Positions 8,155 through 15,671 of a stretch of 19,097 nucleotides of DNA are shown here, piece after piece. The first letter of the stretch is position 1. Each line of letters opens with the position of its first letter. Source of the DNA: Spirochaetales bacterium (GTDB lineage Bacteria; Spirochaetota; Spirochaetia; SZUA-6; DRHE01); assembly GCA_016935715.1 (NCBI GenBank), contig JAFGQJ010000313.1, positions 1-19,097 of the forward strand, given 5' to 3'. Below the pieces are notes generated by a model, which saw nothing but the letters and a program-made list of their open reading frames with translations, searched no databases and was not told where the DNA came from. The position numbers and the translations under genes are program-made.

Positions 8155-10155
8155 ATGAAAATCCCTGCAGCAGTGATTTTGGCGCTATCCCTGTTTCTCG
8201 GCCTCGCCCCCGCCTCCGATGCGCAGGCGGGCGCGGGTGTGCAGGCGGATCCGAAGATGCTCTATCAGCGCGGCCGCATGGAGCAGGCCCGCTCGAATCT
8301 GCTGGCCGCGGTGGAGCTGTACCGGGCGGCTCTGATCGAGAATCCGTCGTATGACAAACCTCTGATCGGGCTGGCCGAAAGCTTTTTCGCACTGGAAGAA
8401 TACGAGGAAGCCCTCCAGTATCTCGAGGAGGCCCAGAGGTACGACCGGGGCAACCTGGATCTGATCGTGCTGGAGGGGAGGATCGCCATCGCCCTGAACC
8501 AGCCGGCCAGGGCGAGGCAGCTGTTCGAATCGGTGCTGGACAGCGAGCCGAACAACCTGGAAGCCCGCTTCGGGCTGGCCGAGCTGGACATTGCCCAGGG
8601 GCGCACGCGCAACGCCAGCCAGAGATACATCGAAACTCTGAAAATCCGTCCGGAAAGCCAGAAAGCTCTGCTGTCCCTGGTACTGCTCAGCGAAGCGCAG
8701 GGGGATGAGGTTGCCGCCCGCAGCTATCTCGAGCTGGCCCTGAAGTATCACAACTACGATCCCCGGGTGCACTACGCCGCAGCACGGTATTCCGTGGAGG
8801 AGGGTGCGCTGAAACAGGCCGAATCGTACCTGCTCACGGCGATCGCCCTGGATGAGGGATACACGGAGGCCAGGCGCCTGCTCGCCCAGGTCCACCTGAT
8901 GCGCGGCGATCCCCAAGCGGCTATCGACGTGCTGCAGCAGATTCTGGAAACCGACAGAACCATACCGCTGGTCTGGTATTCCCTCGGACTGGCCTACGAC
9001 CGCAGCGGGGATCCCGAACAAGCCATCCGCAGCCTTGCACAGGCGCTGCGGCTGCAGCCGGATGACGAGATCGCCCGCATCGTGCTGGAAAACATCGCCT
9101 TGAACGAGCTTCCCATCGATGATCCCATCCGGGAACGCTACGCCGCCTATCATCTGGACAGAGGTACGCTGTTCAGAGAGCGGAATCTGCTGTCCAAGGC
9201 TCTGCTGGAATACCGCAGAGCCCTGCGCCTGCAGCCGGAAGCCAAGCAACCCCGTCTGCTGTACGCCGAGCTGCACCGGTTGAGGGGATTCCCGGAGAAG
9301 TACATGCGGGAGCTGGAGGTGCTTCGCGACCTGGGCTACACCGACGCGCCGATCCTCGACGATATCGAGATCATCAGCAGCGACCTCTACGACAGCGTTT
9401 CATCCCGGTGGGGGATCGATCAATACGGTTTGGACCGCAGGCGTTTTTCCATGGCCCTGTACCACCTGGTGCCTGCCACCCGGGAGCTGCATCCCTTTGC
9501 CGGCCTGGCTGCGGCGGAGTACCTTTACGATCTGTTTCACAGATACGCCACCCTGGAGGTGCCGGAAACGAGCCTCAACGTGGACAGCTACGAAACCGCC
9601 TTTCGAGAAGCCCGCAATCTGGGCAGCGACTACTTCCTGGTGATGCACATCGAAGAATCCGAGCGGAGTTTCACCACGGTCCTGGACCAGTATCTCACCG
9701 CCACGGGCAAGAAGCTGCGCACCTACCGGGTGTTCCGCACGGGCAATGACCGGGTTCAGGACAATTTCAGCATCCTGGCGGACCGGGTGTTTGCCGCGCT
9801 GCCGCTCAGGGGTACGCTGCTGGCCCGGCAGTTCGACCGTGGTGTCATCGACCTGGGCAGAGCCGAAGAGCTCGCCGAGGGTCTGCAGCTTGCCGTCGTG
9901 CGAAAGGGACGGGTCCGGCTGGAGAGCGACACGATCGGTGTGACGGCGGACAGCCAGGATGTCCTGGGCAGTTTTACCGTGGAAGCCCTGGACGAGCTGA
10001 TCAGCGAGGGCACCGTGACCAAGCACAGCTTCTTCGATCTGGTCAATGCGGGGGATGAGATCATCCCTCTCGTCCCGCAGCCGGAGCCCGCGCAGAGCGA
10101 GGATGCCGGCCAACCGGGGCTGCTGCGCCGCCTGCTGAGCCTCGTCGGCCTGTAA
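8155..10155 (+). CDS. Secreted TPR-repeat protein with possible FlgT/CsgG-like C-terminal region, 666 aa
   Basis: The frame is open from 7981, but the ATG at 8155 begins a clean signal peptide (MKIPAAVILALSLFLGLAPA, cleavage about residue 25 at AQA), 13 bp after the previous stop with GAGG at 8140-8143, so I start there. Residues about 33-420 are back-to-back tetratricopeptide repeats, with helix pairs such as LIGLAESFFALEEYEEALQY and LVWYSLGLAYDRSGDPEQAI. The remainder is not TPR. A segment about 480-555 (YETAFREARNLGSDYFLVMH, then a strand-rich part ending in ILADRVFAALP) resembles the alpha/beta fold of TolB-N/CsgG/FlgT-type proteins. Residues about 557-640 run as a small beta domain with DLGRAEELAEGLQLAVVRKG and a late AGDEIIPL, like FlgT-C. 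These fold assignments rest on pattern only. I recall a TPR protein next to tlyC in treponemes. Likely periplasmic; function unknown. Confidence 0.8.
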   Translation: MKIPAAVILALSLFLGLAPASDAQAGAGVQADPKMLYQRGRMEQARSNLLAAVELYRAALIENPSYDKPLIGLAESFFALEEYEEALQYLEEAQRYDRGNLDLIVLEGRIAIALNQPARARQLFESVLDSEPNNLEARFGLAELDIAQGRTRNASQRYIETLKIRPESQKALLSLVLLSEAQGDEVAARSYLELALKYHNYDPRVHYAAARYSVEEGALKQAESYLLTAIALDEGYTEARRLLAQVHLMRGDPQAAIDVLQQILETDRTIPLVWYSLGLAYDRSGDPEQAIRSLAQALRLQPDDEIARIVLENIALNELPIDDPIRERYAAYHLDRGTLFRERNLLSKALLEYRRALRLQPEAKQPRLLYAELHRLRGFPEKYMRELEVLRDLGYTDAPILDDIEIISSDLYDSVSSRWGIDQYGLDRRRFSMALYHLVPATRELHPFAGLAAAEYLYDLFHRYATLEVPETSLNVDSYETAFREARNLGSDYFLVMHIEESERSFTTVLDQYLTATGKKLRTYRVFRTGNDRVQDNFSILADRVFAALPLRGTLLARQFDRGVIDLGRAEELAEGLQLAVVRKGRVRLESDTIGVTADSQDVLGSFTVEALDELISEGTVTKHSFFDLVNAGDEIIPLVPQPEPAQSEDAGQPGLLRRLLSLVGL

Positions 10156-10205
10156 GCTGAAGCAGGCCTCCGTTCCCGCCGCCCGGCTGTACGTTGGCGG
10201 GCGGC
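10147..10205 (+). terminator. Possible terminator hairpins after the TPR gene (weak)
   Basis: Two inverted repeats follow the end of the upstream operon. GGCCTG (10147-10152) pairs with CAGGCC (10163-10168) around the stop codon. GCCGCCCG (10178-10185) pairs perfectly with CGGGCGGC (10198-10205) over a 12-base loop. Neither is followed by a run of T, so intrinsic termination is uncertain. The second hairpin lies just upstream of the -35 box of the gap promoter and could instead insulate or regulate it. Confidence 0.35.
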
Positions 10206-10210
10206 CGCCA

Positions 10211-10240
10211 TTGACAGGGGGCGCAGTTTTTCCGTATATT
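10211..10240 (+). promoter_or_regulatory. Sigma70-type promoter of the gap-pgk-tpi-secG operon
   Basis: A perfect -35 box TTGACA (10211-10216) and a near-perfect -10 box TATATT (10235-10240) are separated by 18 bp that include a T-rich stretch. Initiation would fall near 10247, leaving a leader of about 40 nt before the gap ATG at 10287. The position immediately before a functional gene change, after the long upstream operon, supports it. Confidence 0.8.
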
Positions 10241-10286
10241 CAGGAGCGAGAAACAAACAATCACAACAGGACTACATGGGGGAAGC

Positions 10287-11276
10287 ATGAAAATCGCTAT
10301 CAATGGATTCGGCAGGATAGGGCGAAGCGTGTTCAAGATCGCAATGGAGCGGAAAAACATCGAGGTGGTGGCGGTCAACGACATCACAGACAACGAGACC
10401 CTGGCACACCTGCTGAAGTACGATTCGAACTACGGGAAGTACTCCAAAAAGGTGGAGGTCGTGGAAGGCGCCCTGGTGGTGGACGGCAAGAAGATCGCTG
10501 CTCTGGCAGAGCGTGATCCCAAGAAGCTGCCCTGGAGGGAGATGGGGGTGGATCTGGTGGTGGAGTCAACCGGAATCTTCCGCCTGCGCGAGCAGGTTGC
10601 CTGGCACCTGGAAGCCGGAGCCAGGCGGGTCATTCTGACCGTACCGGCCAAGGACAAGGTCGATAAGATGGTCGTCCTGGGGGTGAATGACGCGGATCTG
10701 AAGGCCGAGGACCTGATCGTATCCAACGCATCCTGCACCACCAACTGTCTGGCCCCCGTGGCCAAGGTACTGCACGACGAGTACGGGATCGTGGAGGGTC
10801 TGATGACAACGGTGCATGCCTATACCAGCGACCAGCGGCTGCAGGATGCACCCCACTCCGATCTACGGCGCTCCCGGGCTGCCGCCGTCTCCGTTATTCC
10901 CACGACAACCGGAGCGGCAAAGGCGGTGGGCAAGGTGATTCCGGATCTGGACGGCAAGCTCAACGGCGTTGCACTGCGAGTTCCGGTAGCAACCGGATCG
11001 ATCGTCGATCTGACGGTCAAGCTGGCAAAAGACCCCAGCGTCGAAGAAATCAATGCGGCCATGAAGAAGGCCGCCGAGGGTCCGATGAAGGGTATCCTCG
11101 AGTACACCGAGGATCCTATCGTCTCGGTAGACGTGATCGGCAACACCCATTCCTCGATCTTCGATGCCAAGGCCACGATGAAGCTGGGAAACGGGTTCGT
11201 CAAGGTGTTCTCCTGGTACGACAACGAGTGGGGATACTCCAACCGGGTGGTCGATCTTGCCGAGAGAATGAAGTAG
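10287..11276 (+). CDS. gap: Glyceraldehyde-3-phosphate dehydrogenase, type I, 329 aa
   Basis: Cytoplasmic glycolytic enzyme converting glyceraldehyde-3-phosphate, phosphate and NAD+ to 1,3-bisphosphoglycerate. The Rossmann motif GFGRIG is at 7-12. Acidic D32 in VAVNDITDN indicates NAD rather than NADP preference. The catalytic cysteine is C150 in SNASCTTNC and its partner histidine is H177 in TTVHAYT. RRSRAAAVSVIPTTTGAAKA and SWYDNEWGYSNRVVDL complete the family signatures. Length is normal (about 330-335 aa). The ATG at 10287 is preceded by a purine-rich GGGGGAAG ribosome-binding region. An out-of-frame ATG at 10276 is ignored. First gene of the operon, expressed from the promoter at 10211-10240; pgk follows after 10 bp. 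Confidence 0.98.
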   Translation: MKIAINGFGRIGRSVFKIAMERKNIEVVAVNDITDNETLAHLLKYDSNYGKYSKKVEVVEGALVVDGKKIAALAERDPKKLPWREMGVDLVVESTGIFRLREQVAWHLEAGARRVILTVPAKDKVDKMVVLGVNDADLKAEDLIVSNASCTTNCLAPVAKVLHDEYGIVEGLMTTVHAYTSDQRLQDAPHSDLRRSRAAAVSVIPTTTGAAKAVGKVIPDLDGKLNGVALRVPVATGSIVDLTVKLAKDPSVEEINAAMKKAAEGPMKGILEYTEDPIVSVDVIGNTHSSIFDAKATMKLGNGFVKVFSWYDNEWGYSNRVVDLAERMK

Positions 11277-11286
11277 ACTCATTTTT

Positions 11287-12471
11287 ATGAGAAAAAAAAC
11301 AATAAAAGACATCAACCTGCAGGGGAAAAAGGTCCTCTGCAGGGTCGATTTCAATGTTCCGATCAAGGATGGACGCATCGGGGATGACACCCGCATCCGG
11401 GCGGCGCTGGACACGATCAACTACGTCCTCGAGCAGGAGGGCAGCTGCCTGATCCTGATGAGCCACCTGGGACGCCCCAAGGGGAAAGCGGCCCCTGAGC
11501 ACAGCCTCGAGCCGGTCGCCCGGAGGCTCTCCGAGCTTCTCGGCCGGGAGGTGATCATGGCCCCGGACTGCGTGGGGCCGGAGGTGGAGAAGCAGGCGCA
11601 AGCTTTACGGGCGGGGCAGGTGCTTCTGCTGGAGAACGTCCGTTTTCACAAGGAGGAGGAGGCCAACGACCCGCAGTTCGCAGCCCGGCTGGCCCGTCTG
11701 GGTGAGGTCTACGTAAACGACGCCTTCGGCAGCGCCCACCGTGCCCACGCATCCACCGAAGGGGTCGCCCATCACCTTCCCGCGGTGGCCGGTTTTCTGA
11801 TGGAGAAGGAGATCCGATTTCTCGGGGGAGTCCTGGAGAACCCGGAAAAGCCCTTCGTGGCCATCATCGGCGGAGCCAAGGTTTCCACCAAGATCGCGGT
11901 GCTGGAGTCCCTGCTCGCCAGGGTGTCGAGCTTCATCATCGGCGGGGCCATGGCCTATACCTTCCTCAAAGTACTGGGGCACGAGGTGGGCGCCTCCATG
12001 GTGGAGGAGGATCTGCTCGATACGGCGCGCAGTCTGCTGGACAAGGCCGGGAAGCAGGGGGTGGAACTTCTGTTGCCCGTAGATCATCTGGTAGCCTCGG
12101 AGTTCTCCGATCAGGCCAGAGCGGAGTACATCGCCGAAGTGGACATCCCGCAGGGAAAGATCGGAATGGACGTGGGCAGGAAGACCCTGGAGAGGAACAG
12201 GGGGGTGATCGTCGCGGCCAAAACGCTGGTATGGAATGGTCCGCTCGGAGTTTTCGAGTTTCCCGAGTTCGCTCAGGGAACTCTGGAGACGGCCAAGGCG
12301 GTCAGCGCGTGTGCCGGCACTACGGTGATCGGAGGCGGGGACAGCGTGGCCGCGGTAAAGCAGTTCGGGCTGGATGATTCGATCAGCCACGTCTCCACGG
12401 GAGGCGGGGCATCCCTCGAGTATCTGGAAGGCAAAGTCCTTCCCGGCATCCGGGCCCTGCAGAATACATAG
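11287..12471 (+). CDS. pgk: Phosphoglycerate kinase, 394 aa
   Basis: Transfers phosphate from 1,3-bisphosphoglycerate to ADP, following GAPDH in the pathway. Substrate-site signatures are RVDFNVP (19-25), SHLGRP and ENVRFHKEEEANDPQFA, followed by VNDAFGSAHRAHAST. GGAKVSTK at 195-202 and GGGDS at 349-353 belong to the nucleotide-binding lobe, and WNGPLGVFEFPEFAQGT is also conserved. Length is that of a normal monomeric bacterial enzyme. The ATG at 11287 gives the expected N-terminus (MRKKTIKDINLQGKKVLCR). There is no visible Shine-Dalgarno: the 10-bp gap after gap is ACTCATTTTT. Translation may therefore depend on ribosomes arriving from gap. Confidence 0.98.
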   Translation: MRKKTIKDINLQGKKVLCRVDFNVPIKDGRIGDDTRIRAALDTINYVLEQEGSCLILMSHLGRPKGKAAPEHSLEPVARRLSELLGREVIMAPDCVGPEVEKQAQALRAGQVLLLENVRFHKEEEANDPQFAARLARLGEVYVNDAFGSAHRAHASTEGVAHHLPAVAGFLMEKEIRFLGGVLENPEKPFVAIIGGAKVSTKIAVLESLLARVSSFIIGGAMAYTFLKVLGHEVGASMVEEDLLDTARSLLDKAGKQGVELLLPVDHLVASEFSDQARAEYIAEVDIPQGKIGMDVGRKTLERNRGVIVAAKTLVWNGPLGVFEFPEFAQGTLETAKAVSACAGTTVIGGGDSVAAVKQFGLDDSISHVSTGGGASLEYLEGKVLPGIRALQNT

Positions 12472-12489
12472 AACAAGGAACGAATACGT

Positions 12490-13242
12490 ATGCGTACACC
12501 CTACATAGCCGGCAACTGGAAGATGCACAAGACCACGGCGGAAGCGGAGGAGCTGGCCCGCAGCCTGGTCCGGTCCCTGGACCGGGAGAACAAGAAAGTC
12601 ATGATAGCCCCGGCATTTACGGCATTGGGTCCGGTCAAGGGCTGTCTGGAAGGCAGCCACATCCTCCTGGGTGCCCAGAACATGGGCCCGGAGGAGCAGG
12701 GCGCCCATACGGGAGAGGTCTCCGTGCTCATGCTCAAGGATCTGGGCGTGGAGGCGGTCATCCTGGGACATTCGGAACGACGCCACAAGTACGGTGAGCA
12801 GGATGATCTGATCAACCGCAAGGTCAGGCTGGCTCTTTCCCACGACCTGGAGGTGGTGCTGTGCGTCGGGGAGACGCTGGAGCAGAGGGAAGGGGGAGTG
12901 ACCCGGCGGATTGTCGAACAGCAGATCCGCGGCGGCCTGAAGGAAGTCGGGGATTTGGGGCGTATCACCATCGCCTATGAACCCGTTTGGGCCATCGGCA
13001 CGGGCAAGACCGCAACGCCGAAAGATGCGGATGATACCCATGGTTTCATCCGGGATCTCCTGTCCCGTCTGTACAGCGCGAAGGTGGCCGAAGACACGGT
13101 CATTCAGTACGGCGGGTCGGTCAAACCAAACAACGCCGCGGAGTTGATGTCCATGGAAAATATCGATGGATTGCTGGTCGGCGGCGCTTCTCTGGCCGCC
13201 GATTCCTTCGTGCCGATCGTACGCTACGATACCGGGAGTTGA
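12490..13242 (+). CDS. tpiA: Triosephosphate isomerase, 250 aa
   Basis: TIM-barrel enzyme interconverting dihydroxyacetone phosphate and glyceraldehyde-3-phosphate. All catalytic residues are present: N9 and K11 in AGNWKMHK, H94 in ILGHSERR and E164 in AYEPVWAIGTGKTA, which also begins flexible loop 6. The phosphate-binding YGGSVKPNNA and LLVGGASL motifs close the barrel. The start ATG at 12490 follows AAGGAA (12475-12480). It lies 18 bp after pgk and 3 bp before secG. The order pgk-tpi-secG is shared with treponemes as far as I recall. Confidence 0.98.
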   Translation: MRTPYIAGNWKMHKTTAEAEELARSLVRSLDRENKKVMIAPAFTALGPVKGCLEGSHILLGAQNMGPEEQGAHTGEVSVLMLKDLGVEAVILGHSERRHKYGEQDDLINRKVRLALSHDLEVVLCVGETLEQREGGVTRRIVEQQIRGGLKEVGDLGRITIAYEPVWAIGTGKTATPKDADDTHGFIRDLLSRLYSAKVAEDTVIQYGGSVKPNNAAELMSMENIDGLLVGGASLAADSFVPIVRYDTGS

Positions 13243-13245
13243 GCA

Positions 13246-13647
13246 ATGGGATTGTTGAGCATAGTACTTTTGGTTATTTTCGCTATCGCGGCTCTGCTGA
13301 TGATCCTGGTCATTATGCTTCAGGACGATCAGGGAGAGGGCATCGGGGGTCTGTTTGGCGGAGGCAGCTCGTCGGCCTTCGGTTCCAGATCGGGAAACAT
13401 ACTCACCCGTTTTACATCGATCCTGGGAGCCATCTTCATCGTCGGCGCTTTTGCGCTGGCCTGGCTGAACAGGACGTCAGAATCCTCCGACATCGTGGAG
13501 CGCGCGCGGTTGGAGCAGATACAGGCGGCGGAGGAGTCGAACTGGTGGGTCGAGAGGATCGAGGAGCCTGAGCCGTCGATGCAGCAGCTGGAGACGGAGA
13601 GCGAATCCGAAGAAGAGTCGGAGCTGCCCGGCGGGATGAATCGCTGA
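13246..13647 (+). CDS. secG: SecG, preprotein translocase subunit, 133 aa
   Basis: Small accessory subunit of the SecYEG translocon in the inner membrane. Two hydrophobic helices (about 3-24 and 54-74) flank the diagnostic cytoplasmic loop VIMLQDDQGEGIGGLFGGGS, followed by SAFGSRSGNILTRFT. The protein is longer than E. coli SecG (110 aa) because of an acidic tail (about 80-130) rich in Glu and Ser (LETESESEEESELPGG). The ATG is 3 bp after the tpi stop (TTGAGCAATG), and the end of tpi supplies GGGAG at 13234-13238. Co-transcription with glycolytic genes is common in bacteria. No T-rich intrinsic terminator is evident downstream. Confidence 0.93.
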   Translation: MGLLSIVLLVIFAIAALLMILVIMLQDDQGEGIGGLFGGGSSSAFGSRSGNILTRFTSILGAIFIVGAFALAWLNRTSESSDIVERARLEQIQAAEESNWWVERIEEPEPSMQQLETESESEEESELPGGMNR

Positions 13648-13744
13648 CGGTACCTCATTAGGCTCGGCACCCTCATCCGGGCGCACCACATCCTCAGGTT
13701 CTACTGATTACCGACACTCGTTGGATAATATCATAAATATATTA

Positions 13745-13773
13745 ATGATACTCAAAACGAATGTTGCTATACT
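13745..13773 (+). promoter_or_regulatory. Candidate extended -10 promoter for the orphan helical gene
   Basis: TGCTATACT at 13765-13773 is an extended -10 (TGn plus TATACT). ATGATA at 13745-13750 is a 4-of-6 match to the -35 consensus at a 17-bp spacing. Initiation would fall near 13780, about 55 nt before the TTG start at 13835. The AT-rich context supports it. Confidence 0.5.
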
Positions 13774-13785
13774 ATTCAGTATAGC
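13766..13785. promoter_or_regulatory. Perfect 8+8 dyad over the -10/start region, operator candidate
   Basis: GCTATACT (13766-13773) is the exact reverse complement of AGTATAGC (13778-13785), separated by ATTC. It covers the -10 box and the predicted start site, the position expected of a repressor operator. Part of the same sequence recurs before surA at 17905-17921. As RNA the AT-rich stem would be weak and it lacks a T tract, so a terminator is less likely. Confidence 0.45.
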
Positions 13786-13834
13786 CGGTTTGCTTGTAAT
13801 TCGCTTCCCGTTGTATTAGGCTTGTCGTAACAGG

Positions 13835-14503
13835 TTGGATGGTGTGGACGCGACCGACAGGGTGGTAAAGCTTTTCGACGAGCTGATAGCCGAAGGAGAA
13901 AGCATAAAGCAGAGCTGCAGGAAACTGTACTTTACCGGGCAGAAGAAAGCCGTTTCTCCCGAAATTTTCAGCGAGTGGAAGACCAAATGTCTCAGCCTGC
14001 TGAAGTCCACATTCGGATCCTCCAGTCCCCAGTTCGACAGTTTCGTCACCACCAAGTTTTTCGACTACTACAATACGACCCAGGTGTTCCTCGGAATACT
14101 CAAAGCGGCCAGCTCGGACGTGCAGAAGGGCTACTTCTTTCACAAGGACCTCATGTTGAGCGTCAACATTTATGATTCCCTGCTCGGCAGCGCCCGGCGG
14201 CAGATCGACGGCGGAAGGCTTCGCAAAGCGGAGGCCGTTCTGGAAGCGGTTCTCCATGATGTGCTGAGCAAGATCTGCAACAACAAGAAAATACCGTATG
14301 AACAGGAGGAGGGGATAGCGGATCTTGCCCGCACGCTGCTCAAGGCGGAGGTTATCCCCGAGTCGGTACGAAACGAGCTCCTGAGCCTGGATCGCCGCTT
14401 CCTCGAGGCCGAGGGGGGCACGGAGGAACTGACCGAGGCTACCGAGTGGATCCTGTCGTTCCTGAATGAATACCTAGGAAGCCGGATCCTGATCCTGAAC
14501 TAG
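13835..14503 (+). CDS. Unrecognised all-helical protein, 222 aa
   Basis: I do not recognise this gene. It has no signal peptide or membrane segment, so it is presumably cytoplasmic. The sequence is almost entirely amphipathic helix. An N-terminal part (about 1-110) contains FDSFVTTKFFDYYNTTQVFL. A C-terminal part (about 120-215) contains KAEAVLEAVLHDVLSKICNN and ends WILSFLNEYLGSRILILN. The C-terminal helix arrangement is loosely reminiscent of HEPN/DUF4145-type bundles, but the R-x4-6-H nuclease motif is not present, so no activity is claimed. The start is a TTG at 13835 (or GTG at 13844) with only a poor ribosome-binding site; an in-frame TAG just upstream rules out an earlier start. It is a single-gene unit with its own candidate promoter and dyad. 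Its last 30 bp overlap the convergent lipoprotein gene. Confidence 0.75.
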   Translation: MDGVDATDRVVKLFDELIAEGESIKQSCRKLYFTGQKKAVSPEIFSEWKTKCLSLLKSTFGSSSPQFDSFVTTKFFDYYNTTQVFLGILKAASSDVQKGYFFHKDLMLSVNIYDSLLGSARRQIDGGRLRKAEAVLEAVLHDVLSKICNNKKIPYEQEEGIADLARTLLKAEVIPESVRNELLSLDRRFLEAEGGTEELTEATEWILSFLNEYLGSRILILN

Positions 14504-15661
14504 CGAGGGAAGGGAGAGGGACAGCAGCGTCAGGGTGTTGCCGCTCATATAGAGAACGTAGAGAACATCCCCGACTTTCAGGGCATCAAAACCCTCGATG
14601 GGTGCCTCCTGCTCGATGAGCGTGAGCTTATCGCACTGTGATTGCGAAGACCCGCTATACAGGATAGACAGCTGATGGGTTGCCCTTTCCCGGTGATCGC
14701 TGATCTGTTCGTCGAACAGGAACAGGCGTTTGCCCCGGTGACTGGCCAGGAAAACCGAGTTCGTGCCTTCGCACAGTGTAACCGGAATCGACTCGAAAGC
14801 GGGTTGAGGGGCTTTCGTATCCCTCTGGAATGCACGTTCCAGCAGGGTGATCGTCGCCTGAGAGGATTCGTATATCAGAATGAGCAGCCGGTCGTCCAGG
14901 ATCGTGCTGAAGTGGATTGCTCCCGCCGTATAGACAGGCACCGCTTCGATCGAGTCTTCCGCCAGGGTGATGAAGTACAGCCTCTTCGTCAGTCCGTCGA
15001 AAGCGGTGAGTGCCCGATAGTCCTCCTGTTGCACGACACAGACATCCCCCTGCAACTGCAGCTTTCCTGCCGGAAACTCCGCCTGTACCAGCGGCGTGGG
15101 TTGAGCCTCACGGCTGAGACGCCGGAGGGAAAGTATCGCTGCCTCGGCAACCAGCACGCGCAGGGCTCCGTTTCCCTCATCGAGGGCGAACAGAGGTTCG
15201 GACAACCCGGGGAAGGAGTCTATCCACCAGGTTTCTTCGGTTTCCGTCTTGCTCAGCCACTTCAGCACCGAATTCTCTTCGCTCTCCCGGTCGAGGTACA
15301 GGATGTGACTGAGCCGGTTTCCAGGAACGAAAAGATGCCGCCCGAAGCTGTCGTCGATGTCGGGGCTGTAGCTGATCCGATCGAGGTAGGTCGTATCGTT
15401 CAGAACGGGCCGGAGCGGATCGTTCGCGATGTCCGCCGAAACCAGGTTGAGGGACAGGGCATCCACCGCAGGGTAGACCATGTACAGGCGCTCGCCACTC
15501 AGCGAAAGCGAGAGATTCAGCGCCGCCGAGTGATCGGAGATCACGGTTTCGTGCACGTCGAGTCTGCGCTCTCCGGAGCCGGAGTCGCAGGAGCCCAACA
15601 GCAGACAGACGATACAGACGACGGTGAGGGCAAGCGGTGCGGATGTTCCGATCGTTCTCAA
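14474..15661 (-). CDS. Unrecognised lipoprotein, 395 aa, possibly beta-propeller-like
   Basis: The N-terminus is a lipoprotein signal peptide with the lipobox LGSC, lipidated at C25, so the mature protein should be membrane-anchored in the periplasm or exposed at the surface. The mature part is rich in short strands with repeated patterns of hydrophobic pairs separated by turns (GERLYMVYP, GALRVLVAEA, KRLYFITLAED, DRLLILIYESS, KRLFLFDEQ, DVLYVLYMSGN), which suggests a beta-propeller or similar repeat fold. I could not assign a family. The start is a TTG whose ribosome-binding site AAGG (CCTT at 15670-15673 on the plus strand) is 8 nt away. The 3' end converges on and overlaps the helical gene by 30 bp. 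The leader overlaps the promoter of the divergent flavodoxin-like gene, so the two may be co-regulated. Confidence 0.82.
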   Translation of the reverse strand: MRTIGTSAPLALTVVCIVCLLLGSCDSGSGERRLDVHETVISDHSAALNLSLSLSGERLYMVYPAVDALSLNLVSADIANDPLRPVLNDTTYLDRISYSPDIDDSFGRHLFVPGNRLSHILYLDRESEENSVLKWLSKTETEETWWIDSFPGLSEPLFALDEGNGALRVLVAEAAILSLRRLSREAQPTPLVQAEFPAGKLQLQGDVCVVQQEDYRALTAFDGLTKRLYFITLAEDSIEAVPVYTAGAIHFSTILDDRLLILIYESSQATITLLERAFQRDTKAPQPAFESIPVTLCEGTNSVFLASHRGKRLFLFDEQISDHRERATHQLSILYSGSSQSQCDKLTLIEQEAPIEGFDALKVGDVLYVLYMSGNTLTLLSLSLPSLVQDQDPAS

Positions 15662-15671
15662 AGCTGTAACC

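Larger units (their letters stand above)
13648..13834. other. Intergenic region between secG and the orphan helical gene
   Basis: 187 bp without a credible gene. The first 70 bp are GC-rich like the neighbours and show no clear terminator. Positions about 13720-13790 are strikingly AT-rich compared with the rest of the window and hold the promoter-like element and the perfect dyad listed separately. No small RNA or riboswitch pattern was recognised. Confidence 0.6.

Noticed and set aside
11605..13041. A 478-codon minus-strand frame across pgk and tpi
   Set aside because: It is antisense to two enzymes with complete catalytic motifs and spans their junction; it has no motifs of its own.
13766..13785. 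Reading the dyad as an intrinsic terminator for secG
   Set aside because: The stem is AT-rich, lies about 120 bp after the secG stop and is not followed by a T tract; its overlap with an extended -10 favours an operator.
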